A stretch of 5,721 nt of DNA from UBA7328 sp036479115 (GCA_036479115.1 JAZGFD010000214.1:1-5721); one strand, 5' to 3'; shown: positions 1-5,626, counted from the stretch's first letter. The notes: generated by a model from the letters alone, not told the origin. Translations and numbers: made by a program.

Positions 1-122
1 ATGAAGCAGCAAATAAATTATGTCAACTTCTCACTGACTCTCAGGCTATTTATCCAGGTACCAATATGAGATTAATTTACAAAACCGTTGCAACTCAAAC
101 TACGAAAGGCTTGGTTGTCTGA
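1..122 (+). CDS. C-terminal tail of a gene truncated by the window edge, possibly transposase-like
   Basis: The third frame is open from the first base to a TGA at 120-122 and gives 39 complete residues, beginning EAANKLCQLLTDSQ and containing the segment IYPGTNMRLIYKT. The composition (amphipathic helix, then a PGTN turn, then a strand-like RLIYK) looks like genuine protein rather than noise. The other forward frames are broken by stops within this stretch. The ATG at base 1 is in a different frame and gives only 23 codons before a stop, so it is not a start. The PGTNxRLIY tail reminds me of C-termini of some DDE transposase-like proteins, but this is a memory-based impression and not an assignment. 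No insertion-sequence terminal repeat could be recognised in the 217 bp that follow. Confidence 0.5.
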   Translation, partial: EAANKLCQLLTDSQAIYPGTNMRLIYKTVATQTTKGLVV

Positions 123-339
123 ATTTACGATCATTGTAATTGATACCGACTACGGATATATTGAAAAACATACGACTTCTCCGAAACCTGTGAACGATTT
201 GAATAATAGTTTTATAAATTGGCGACCTCTCCGACAAAAAAGATTTCTATTAAATTAGGTAGTTTCAGAGTTGCAAAACCAACAACATTAGATCATTCCA
301 CTTTTAAAATCATTAGTTTTACGCTCACAAGTACTGATT

Positions 340-966
340 ATGACAAAATCAACATTTTTATTGCTGGTATCTTCTCTTCTCCTCTTTTCGGTTTCATGCA
401 AATGGAAAACGACAAAAGACGCCCTCAAACACGGTGAAAAACTTAAATCTTCTATTGAAGATTTTGAAAAAAATAGACAGCAATTATCAGTAAAATTGGT
501 AAAAAGTTTGGAAGAGGCAGAGGAAGACCTTACTTCAGAAAATCCTGATCTACCAAAGGTGTCAAAAGACTTTGAAAAGCAATGGACAGGAATACAAAAC
601 AAATACAAAGACCTTCAAGAAGATTTTACCAAGGTGGGAGAAACATCAGAAGCCTTCTTTGCAAAACTGAATGAACTGAGTAGTAATATTAACAATGAAA
701 AACTCAGAAATGATGAACTTAGGAAGAACGACGTCTTGAAAAATAAATGGGACAAATCATTCTATGAGGCGTCTTCTAGTATTCAAAAAGTAACGGGGGT
801 CTTGGAAGCAGGCAATGACTTTCACATGGTACTTGTAGCCAGTAGCATCAGGCAAAAGCTGGAGCAAAACGTAACAGATCTCAACAAAATAGCGGTACAA
901 GCCAAAGAACTTTTAGGTGACTTAGAATCTTTTACAAAAGCAGGAAGAGAATTGGTATCAGCATAG
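340..966 (+). CDS. Helical coiled-coil lipoprotein of unknown function
   Basis: This 208-aa protein starts with a short basic n-region and a hydrophobic stretch (residues 5-16), then SVSC with the lipidation cysteine at C20, so it should be exported and lipid-anchored. Residues after the cysteine are KWKTTK, basic rather than the acidic run typical of Bacteroidota surface-lipoprotein export signals. This suggests it faces the periplasm. Residues 25-205 are almost entirely helix-forming, rich in K, E, L and D, with heptad-like spacing (for example 35-65 and 75-120), and only this one cysteine. The overall layout resembles the DUF2959-type lipoproteins, but I would not assign it. The ATG at 340 is chosen because it puts the signal peptide at the N-terminus. 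No Shine-Dalgarno is visible, which is normal for this phylum. It is directly followed by the gene at 967, so the two are probably co-transcribed and work in the same compartment. Confidence 0.85.
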   Translation: MTKSTFLLLVSSLLLFSVSCKWKTTKDALKHGEKLKSSIEDFEKNRQQLSVKLVKSLEEAEEDLTSENPDLPKVSKDFEKQWTGIQNKYKDLQEDFTKVGETSEAFFAKLNELSSNINNEKLRNDELRKNDVLKNKWDKSFYEASSSIQKVTGVLEAGNDFHMVLVASSIRQKLEQNVTDLNKIAVQAKELLGDLESFTKAGRELVSA

Positions 967-1293
967 ATGAAAATATTATTGATCATACTATTTGTTTTTG
1001 GAATGATGTTTTCATCATTTGGTCAATCTGTTGAAAAAAAACAAAATACTTTCATCAAACCTTCTGACTACATTTTTAAATCGTTGCTTTTTATTCCAGA
1101 TTTCAATATTGATAAACAACAAAATACATCCCAATCTTTAATGTTAAATGCAGTATATAGCACCCCTAAAGTGGAATACAATACAACCATATTCTGCAAA
1201 TTTGAGCATCGACTCATGATGTCTTCTCGTCTTCCCTTAAAGTTGCGATTAGGAGATGTACAATATGTTGATCGATTAGAAGGAAAAAAGTAA
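967..1293 (+). CDS. Small secreted protein with conserved-looking RLGDVQYVDRLEGKK tail
   Basis: The 108-aa product begins with a classical signal peptide (MKILLIILFVFGMMFSSFGQ, residues 1-20) with likely signal peptidase I cleavage after Q20, leaving a mature protein of about 88 residues. The C-terminal third (residues 76-108) has FCKFEHR followed by LPLKLRLGDVQYVDRLEGKK. I recognise this tail type from many small periplasmic proteins of Cytophagales, all without known function. There is one cysteine in the mature protein (C77). The ATG directly abuts the TAG stop of the preceding lipoprotein gene (zero spacing), which strongly implies translational coupling and a shared role in the envelope. 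No function can be given. Confidence that it is a real gene rests on the signal peptide, the operon position and the tail. Confidence 0.78.
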   Translation: MKILLIILFVFGMMFSSFGQSVEKKQNTFIKPSDYIFKSLLFIPDFNIDKQQNTSQSLMLNAVYSTPKVEYNTTIFCKFEHRLMMSSRLPLKLRLGDVQYVDRLEGKK

Positions 1294-1353
1294 TGTAATT
1301 GCTAGGGTAGTATCATTTTTAGCTAAAATGGGCTCTTTTTCTGCTTCACATCC

Positions 1354-1451
1354 GCTATTCCTCTCTCAAATCGAAAGTGTGACAACATAATCGATATTCC
1401 TTAACGCATAAAATATTTAAGGAATAGCGCTGCCGGTAAGAGGGGAATAGC
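1354..1451. repeat. Nested inverted repeat with interchangeable arms
   Basis: Outer arms GCTATTCCTCTCT (1354-1366) and AGAGGGGAATAGC (1439-1451) pair over 13 positions, 12 as Watson-Crick pairs and one as a G-T wobble. Inside them, TATTCCTTAA (1395-1404) and TTAAGGAATA (1417-1426) form a perfect 10-bp inverted repeat with a 12-nt loop. The inner right arm region also contains GGAATAGC (1421-1428), identical to the end of the outer right arm, so the left outer GCTATTCC (1354-1361) can pair perfectly with either copy. The element lies between the end of the secreted-protein gene and the acyl-CoA dehydrogenase gene. It has no run of T after the outer stem, so it is a poor match to an intrinsic terminator. 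It could be a structured untranslated RNA, a small non-autonomous mobile element or a protein-binding cruciform. Confidence 0.6.
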
Positions 1452-1526
1452 TTGGTTAGAAGGTTTATACTTGAGTAGTTACCCCAAAATTTAATGAAGT
1501 GCTGCATGCATATTATCGGTTTAATT

Positions 1527-1563
1527 TATTCAAATACATTTATAAATTGAATAGGTTTATTCA
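1527..1563 (+). promoter_or_regulatory. Candidate operator upstream of the acyl-CoA dehydrogenase gene
   Basis: Three copies of one half-site occur in alternating orientation: TATTCA (1527-1532), TGAATA (1548-1553) and TATTCA (1558-1563). The last two form a perfect palindrome TGAATA-GGTT-TATTCA centred about 56 bp before the ATG at 1612. The first two form a second inverted repeat, TATTCAA/TTGAATA, with 13 nt between. The outer direct copies are 31 bp apart, about three helical turns. The arms TGAAT/ATTCA are the same as in the Bacillus FadR (TetR-type) fatty-acid-degradation operator as I remember it, but the spacer here is 2 bp shorter. Control by an acyl-CoA-responsive repressor is an inference. 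AT-rich DNA produces such palindromes by chance fairly often. Confidence 0.35.
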
Positions 1564-1611
1564 TTTTCATTGTGGGATACAAGTATTTTCACATACAAAT
1601 ATCATCAGGTT

Positions 1612-3165
1612 ATGCATCATCAACATTTTACAGAAGAGCATGAGTTGTTTCGTCAATCATTTCGATCTTTTTTAGAAAGAGAAGCGGCACCTCATATTGA
1701 TAAATGGGAAGACGAAAGGCGAACACCGCGAAAAATTTGGAAGAAGATGGGAAGTATGGGATATTTAGGCCTCTCTTATCCAGAAAAATATGGAGGGCAA
1801 GACTTAGATTTCTTTTTTGATGTAGTATTTAATGAAGAATTAGGACGGATGAATAGTGGAGGTTTTGCCATTACCCAGCAAGTAGTGCAATACATGTCTG
1901 GCCCATATATTCTCAAATATGGCAGCGATTCTATAAAAAAGAAATACCTCCCTGGATTGATTGCTGGAGATTTGATTTCTTCTATTGGAATTACCGAGCC
2001 ATCTGCAGGATCTGATGTTCAAAATATACAAACTAGGGCTGTAAAAAACGGAGATCATTATGTTGTAAATGGCTCTAAGACCTTCATTACCAATGGAGTA
2101 TACGGAGACCTAGTAGTGACTGTAGTTAAAACTGGTGCAGATAAAGGAGCAACAGGAATAAGCCTTTTGGTCATTGAGCAGAAAATGGAAGGAGTGTCAA
2201 CTAGAAAATTGAAGAAATTGGGATGGCACTGTTCTGATACTGCAGAAATGAGTTTTGATAATGTAAAAGTACCATTAGAAAACCTTATAGGAGAAGAAGG
2301 TAGAGGTTTTTATTATTTGATGAATGGATTACAGTTAGAAAGGATATGCGCTATGCCTGCAGCCGTGACTGCCTGTGATAAAGCCATAGAAACTTCTCTG
2401 CAATACATGTCAGAGAGGAAAGCATTTGGAAGGTCAATAAATAAATTTCAGGTGCTTAGACATAGGATTGCGCAACTGGCAGCCGAAGTAGAAGCATTGC
2501 GGTCTTTTACCTACCACTGTTGCGACATGTATAACAGAGGTATTTATGATGTAAAGCTATGTTCCATGCTTAAAATAGTGGGTTCAGAATTAGCCGAGAA
2601 AGTGGCCACTCAGTGCTTGCAGTTTTTTGGAGGTTATGGCTTCATGGAAGACTATCCAATGGCGCGTATGTATCGTGACGTGAGAGTAGGTACAATAGGA
2701 GGTGGAACATCAGAAGTAATGCGAGAGATTTTGGCCAAAATGATTATAGATGATGTCAATTTTAAAAAAGAACCTTCGAGTATTGTAGACCGAAGAAAGA
2801 CTAAAGCCAAAAATAAGCCTCCTAAAGATGGAAATGAGGAAAAAGGAAATAGTACAGGTGAAGACAGGCCTTCATTTAAAGATTTATTATCTGAGGTGTC
2901 TCAAAAAGCAATGGCCTCGAAAGCGATAAAAAATACCATAAAATTTGATTTTGGCGATAATCAAATTTTTATTGATGGAGCAGGTTCTAAAAATATTGTA
3001 AGTGATCAAAATAAAAATGCTCATTGTATAGTAAAAATATCACTTAATGACTTTTGTAAATTATTGACAGGAGATCTCGACCATATGAATGCAATGATGT
3101 CTGGAAAAATGGTGATAGAAGGGGATATGGGAGTGGCGATAAAGTTGGAATCGCTTTTCAGTTAG
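1612..3165 (+). CDS. Acyl-CoA dehydrogenase fused to a C-terminal SCP2 lipid-carrier domain
   Basis: FAD-dependent enzyme that introduces the trans-2 double bond into acyl-CoA, passing electrons to electron transfer flavoprotein; cytoplasmic. In the 517-aa product, residues 1-115 are the helical N-terminal domain, about 120-225 the beta domain with ITEPSAGSD (127-135) and FITNG (158-162), and about 230-380 the helical C-domain with RKAFG (269-273), QFFGGYGFMEDYPM (337-350) and IGGGTSEVMREI (362-373). The Glu found in the YEGT motif of most members is G364 here. Instead LQLER supplies E243, the place of the catalytic Glu in long-chain and isovaleryl-CoA dehydrogenases. A lysine-rich linker (385-425) leads to an SCP2 domain (about 440-517) with LTGDLDHM, SGKM, GDMG and KLESLF. 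Usual family members end near residue 385. The ATG at 1612 (MHHQHFTEEHELFRQ) matches the normal family start; an in-frame TTG at 1570 would add 14 unlikely residues. The exact substrate chain length is not known. Confidence 0.95.
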   Translation: MHHQHFTEEHELFRQSFRSFLEREAAPHIDKWEDERRTPRKIWKKMGSMGYLGLSYPEKYGGQDLDFFFDVVFNEELGRMNSGGFAITQQVVQYMSGPYILKYGSDSIKKKYLPGLIAGDLISSIGITEPSAGSDVQNIQTRAVKNGDHYVVNGSKTFITNGVYGDLVVTVVKTGADKGATGISLLVIEQKMEGVSTRKLKKLGWHCSDTAEMSFDNVKVPLENLIGEEGRGFYYLMNGLQLERICAMPAAVTACDKAIETSLQYMSERKAFGRSINKFQVLRHRIAQLAAEVEALRSFTYHCCDMYNRGIYDVKLCSMLKIVGSELAEKVATQCLQFFGGYGFMEDYPMARMYRDVRVGTIGGGTSEVMREILAKMIIDDVNFKKEPSSIVDRRKTKAKNKPPKDGNEEKGNSTGEDRPSFKDLLSEVSQKAMASKAIKNTIKFDFGDNQIFIDGAGSKNIVSDQNKNAHCIVKISLNDFCKLLTGDLDHMNAMMSGKMVIEGDMGVAIKLESLFS

Positions 3166-3181
3166 ATCATTTTTTCTTTTT
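3136..3181 (+). terminator. Weak candidate terminator overlapping the end of the ACAD-SCP2 gene
   Basis: GCGAT (3136-3140) and ATCGC (3150-3154) form a 5-bp stem with a 9-nt loop, followed by TTTT and, 15 nt later, a T-rich tract at 3170-3181 (six T, C, five T). The tract lies beyond the ACAD stop and inside the convergent gene, where its complement encodes the KKKK tail. The stem is short and the main T tract is too far from it, so this is only a possibility. It is listed because the 1-bp gap leaves no other place for a terminator. Confidence 0.2.
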
Positions 3182-4726
3182 CCCAATATCCCAATCCTTA
3201 GAATTGAACTCTGACTTACGTGCTCTTCGTGGAGTGCTTAAATGAGTAAGAATGATTGACCACAATTCCTCATACGGGATGATTTCAACGATTCTGGCAG
3301 GGTCTATTTTGAATGATTCTTCTTTTAATCTCCTAACATATAGACTAGCTCTACGCTCCACTACCTTAGAGTTAAAATTACACTGTGGCACCAAAAGAAG
3401 CATTTTGATAAAACAACTACTGCGATAATTGGGAGTTGATTTTTTTAGATAGGTGCTACAGAAGCTTTTAAGTGCATATATCCTCGCTTCCATTTCATCA
3501 TAATTTCTCATATAAATACTAAGAAGCAATTGTGAGATGATATATGGCACTTTCATTTCGCCCAATTGATTCCTATTTTCTTTTAAAAATAAAAAATGTT
3601 TGTTGACAAATTGAGTGGTCGGTTGTTCTCCTGCTACCAATTCTATTTTTCTCAAGAATTGTACATAAGTTCCTATGAGAGTCCACCGTATACGATGATT
3701 TAATGGTTGATGAACAAAATTACGTTGTGTGGCCATATCTTGATATACTATCTGTACTTCTTTATATCTGTTACAACTCAAAAGTGCCCTAAGTTTGAGT
3801 TCTATGCTTATAAACCAGTTGGCATGCCCTTTTCTCGATAGGGCTATAGCTTGATCCAAATAAGTAAAAGAATCATTCACTTTGTTTAACTGAAATTGAG
3901 AAAAAATCAACTTGTGGATGAAAGCCTCTTTGGCCACTTTATGTTCATAAGGTAAAGAACAGAAATGGTGGTATGCTTCTTTTGTGATTTGCTCAACTGC
4001 CTTATAATTGTTTTGAAGTTCTTCGTGATAGAGAAGTATCAAGTAGTGATTTAAATAAAATCGATGAGAATCCATCATTTTTATTGGAAAATGGTTCGCG
4101 TCTATGTATTTTTTAGCCATTTTAATTGCCATATCCTTATCTACAGCACTCCCAAACGAACGAGAAACGATCCATGCATAGCAAAACTCAGCTATATTTT
4201 CCTTATCAAGAATATTAGAATATTTTTTATGGAGCGCGGAGTATTTATTTAAGCGTTCATTATCGATCTCTTTGATAGAATAATAAAGGCACAATCGTCT
4301 ACTGACATCCACGATGATATCTGTAAAATTATAACTCATGGCTCTTAACAACAAATTTTCACCCAAAGCGGCGACACTTTGATTAGCTCCAAGATATATT
4401 AAAGTTTTAAAAACAGCGTGTTGTTGGACGGCCTTGTACTGAGCTTGCTGTGATAACGAGTAATTATAATTTGAAGGCTTGAACTTTAAAAGTTCGGAGT
4501 AAAGTGCTGTTTTTATCTCGTGTTTGACATTTCGATGAGGGGCTATTGCAATATCGGAACGAAATAGCTTTTTAGCAATTTCTCTTTCTGAATAACCTAA
4601 TTCAAAAAATTCAAAAAATTGTCTTTTTAGACTGCTTTTAAGAGAAAGCCTGAATTCTTTCCATTTATTTTCATCGTATGCCATTTTTTCTGAAATGGTA
4701 TCATATAATTCTCTCATTACATTCAT
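3167..4726 (-). CDS. Bacteroidota-specific all-helical protein, unknown function
   Basis: The 519-aa protein has no signal peptide, no membrane segment and no recognisable catalytic motif. It is helix-rich throughout, with repeated aromatic and leucine spacing like TPR-type superhelical repeats (clearest about 225-330, for example YLNHYLILLYHEELQNNYKA and DQAIALSRKG). The segment YLGANQSVAALGENLLLRAM with FTDIIVDVSRRL (111-145), and IVEIIPYEELW near the C-terminus (479-489), match patterns I recall from a large paralogous family of hypothetical proteins in Cytophagales. An N-terminal piece, GYSEREIAKKL (44-54), looks superficially like a helix-turn-helix, but no second helix pattern supports DNA binding. 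The C-terminus is basic (PRRARKSEF, GKKKK). The ATG at 4726 is taken as the start; an ATG three codons downstream is an alternative. The gene stands alone on its strand and converges on the acyl-CoA dehydrogenase gene with a 1-bp gap. A scaffold or protein-interaction role is inference only. Confidence 0.82.
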   Translation of the reverse strand: MNVMRELYDTISEKMAYDENKWKEFRLSLKSSLKRQFFEFFELGYSEREIAKKLFRSDIAIAPHRNVKHEIKTALYSELLKFKPSNYNYSLSQQAQYKAVQQHAVFKTLIYLGANQSVAALGENLLLRAMSYNFTDIIVDVSRRLCLYYSIKEIDNERLNKYSALHKKYSNILDKENIAEFCYAWIVSRSFGSAVDKDMAIKMAKKYIDANHFPIKMMDSHRFYLNHYLILLYHEELQNNYKAVEQITKEAYHHFCSLPYEHKVAKEAFIHKLIFSQFQLNKVNDSFTYLDQAIALSRKGHANWFISIELKLRALLSCNRYKEVQIVYQDMATQRNFVHQPLNHRIRWTLIGTYVQFLRKIELVAGEQPTTQFVNKHFLFLKENRNQLGEMKVPYIISQLLLSIYMRNYDEMEARIYALKSFCSTYLKKSTPNYRSSCFIKMLLLVPQCNFNSKVVERRASLYVRRLKEESFKIDPARIVEIIPYEELWSIILTHLSTPRRARKSEFNSKDWDIGKKKK

Positions 4727-5080
4727 GATATATCATCTACATATTAACAACTAAATAAAAAATTTTGATTTTAAACTACTATATATAAATGACTTATAAA
4801 ATTTAACGTCATATAAAGCTATTTTAATTAATCTACGTTTCTTTATATTAGCAATGAATTAGACTTATTAATAACTCCAACTTCATGGCAGTGTTTTTTT
4901 TATATAAAAATATTGTAATGAAAAAGTTAATAATTATTAGTGATACAAGTAGTTTTTAATAAATTGAATAAGATCTAAGGGCAAGTCTGTTCTTTATAGT
5001 TTTATAATTATAGATAGCAGACAGTTCTATGAAAGAGTTTATTCTTCTTGATGAATTCAGTGTTTGCTGAGCATGATAAA
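4727..5080. other. AT-rich leader region of the leftward gene, no convincing gene
   Basis: This stretch is visibly more AT-rich than the coding regions and has stops in all frames at short intervals. Two 13-residue ORFs on the + strand (4918-4959, MKKLIIISDTSSF; 5029-5070, MKEFILLDEFSVC) share a frame with stops between them; they may be chance or relics of a decayed gene. The part nearest 4726 must contain the promoter of the leftward gene, but no good TTG/TAnnTTTG pair of the Bacteroidota type is present. The closest -7 match is TAGCTTTA on the - strand (4821-4814), without a TTG at the proper distance. Confidence 0.5.
4784..4817 (-). promoter_or_regulatory. Imperfect inverted repeat upstream of the 519-aa protein gene
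   Basis: TATAAATGAC (4784-4793) and GTCATATAAA (4808-4817) are complementary in 8 of 10 positions, with a perfect TGAC/GTCA core and a 14-nt spacer. It lies 58-91 bp upstream of the ATG of the leftward gene, where an operator would be expected. The sequence is very AT-rich, so chance occurrence is likely and no regulator can be named. Confidence 0.2.
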
Positions 5081-5094
5081 ATGATCTAGATCAA
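5081..5094 (+). promoter_or_regulatory. CRP/FNR-like palindromic site
   Basis: TGATCTAGATCA (5082-5093) is a perfect 12-bp palindrome. With its flanks it reads ATGAT-CTAG-ATCAA, which agrees with the FNR-type consensus TTGAT-N4-ATCAA at 9 of 10 positions. A TATACAT box follows at 5114-5120. A start about 7 nt beyond that (near 5127) would put the palindrome centre at about -40, the spacing used by class II CRP/FNR activators. The site is seen directly; the regulator and promoter activity are inferred, and Bacteroidota sigma factors usually prefer a different -7 box. Confidence 0.35.
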
Positions 5095-5126
5095 GTTTAA
5101 CACTTTGTCAATTTATACATCACTGC

Positions 5127-5221
5127 TAAATGATAGAGAAAAATTTCCATTGATGATGGAAATGAAAGAATACGTGAAAAAACAAAGAGAGACTTAAAAG
5201 CCTCTCTTCATAACGTTTTTT
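5127..5221 (+). ncRNA. Candidate small RNA (or tiny mRNA) ending at an intrinsic terminator
   Basis: A transcript starting near 5127, downstream of the CRP/FNR-like site and TATACAT box, would run about 95 nt to the terminator ending near 5221. It would contain a perfect hairpin ATTTCCAT-TGATG-ATGGAAAT (5143-5163, 8-bp stem, 5-nt loop), a short single-stranded purine-rich stretch and then the terminator stem. This is the usual build of a small regulatory RNA. The alternative is a peptide: a 14-codon ORF MMEMKEYVKKQRET (5153-5197), whose frame is open back to 5090 with a possible TTG start at 5105 (30 aa), ends inside the terminator loop. That could also be the tail of a decayed gene. No known RNA family is recognised. 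The start site is a guess from spacing. Confidence 0.3.
5177..5221 (+). terminator. Intrinsic-terminator-like hairpin with flanking A and T tracts
   Basis: AAGAGAG (5185-5191) pairs with CTCTCTT (5202-5208), with a 10-nt loop region that can be closed further by CT/AG after an A-C mismatch. An upstream A-rich tract (AAAAAAC, 5177-5183) is complementary to the downstream GTTTTTT (5215-5221), giving the A-stem-T layout of a possibly bidirectional Rho-independent terminator. The T tract begins six nt after the stem, a little farther than ideal. No annotated protein gene ends just before it, which is the reason for proposing a small transcript here. Confidence 0.5.
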
Positions 5222-5243
5222 ATTCATTGGGTGCATAACTTAA

Positions 5244-5285
5244 AAGTAAGACCGTAGATTGTATAGAACAATCTACGGCTTACTT
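5244..5285. repeat. Strong 18-bp hairpin with one bulge
   Basis: AAGTAAG (5244-5250), a bulged A5251, and CCGTAGATTGT (5252-5262) pair completely with ACAATCTACGG (5268-5278) and CTTACTT (5279-5285) around a 5-nt loop, ATAGA. It is the most stable-looking stem in the window and markedly richer in GC than its surroundings. Only CATTTATCC follows on the + strand and CTTTTAAG on the - strand, so a terminator role is possible but the T runs are short. It sits 22 bp beyond the preceding terminator-like element and is not attached to a gene. Confidence 0.6.
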
Positions 5286-5626
5286 CATTTATCCAGAGTG
5301 TAAGGTATAGTAATATGTTTGGTTACTACATAGACTATTTGTCAATTTTTGTTATTTAATTAATTGGTTTTTTTTACTTATTTTTTGATATAAAACTTTG
5401 ATAATCAATCTATTATGGTGCAATCAAATTGATGATTAGTGCCTTAATGTAGATGACAAATGTATAGTTTCTAATATTCTATCCAGAAGTAATGGAATGT
5501 AAATAATCGTTGTTGCAATCCGTGGCAGGAAATAGATGTTCAGAAACTCGAAAAGGCTTAATTCCCCTTTATTGTAGTCAATAATAATATGAACCTTTAG
5601 ATTTCTTATGTTTATAGAATATAAAC
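5286..5626. other. Gene-poor AT-rich stretch
   Basis: No ORF of interest is visible on either strand. Small symmetries include TTGATAATCAA (5398-5408) and ATCAAATTGAT (5423-5433), two 11-bp palindromes 25 bp apart, and GTTTATA-GAA-TATAAAC (5610-5626), a 7-bp stem that directly precedes the putative insertion-sequence end. A T-rich run of eight lies near 5368-5376. Nothing here can be assigned a function. Confidence 0.4.

Noticed and set aside
314..321. TAGTTTTA as a Bacteroidota -7 promoter element for the lipoprotein operon
   Set aside because: There is no TTG at the needed 17-23 bp upstream; the nearest (271-273) is about 40 bp away.
219..437. 72-codon + strand ORF starting at TTG
   Set aside because: It overlaps the lipoprotein gene in another frame, would replace its signal peptide region, and its translation has no signal, domain or natural-looking composition.
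288..608. 106-codon - strand ORF
   Set aside because: It is antisense to the lipoprotein coding region; its serine-, phenylalanine- and cysteine-rich translation is the usual shadow of a lysine/glutamate-rich gene.
1503..1510. TGCATGCA palindrome upstream of the acyl-CoA dehydrogenase gene
   Set aside because: An isolated 8-bp palindrome of this kind occurs often by chance and has no partner site nearby.
1570..1611. TTG at 1570 as start of the acyl-CoA dehydrogenase
   Set aside because: The 14 extra residues do not resemble the family, and the ATG at 1612 gives the standard N-terminus; the extension would also run through the region just after the candidate operator.
1294..1611. tRNA or known riboswitch in the intergenic gap
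   Set aside because: The stems at 1354-1451 do not form a cloverleaf with a conserved T-arm or CCA end, and no riboswitch core motif was recognised.
1840..2058. 72-codon - strand ORF inside the acyl-CoA dehydrogenase gene
   Set aside because: It lies opposite strongly conserved dehydrogenase sequence including ITEPSAGSD, so it is a shadow frame.
4064..4252. 62-codon + strand ORF opposite the 519-aa protein gene
   Set aside because: It is fully antisense to a long intact gene and shows no domain or start signal.
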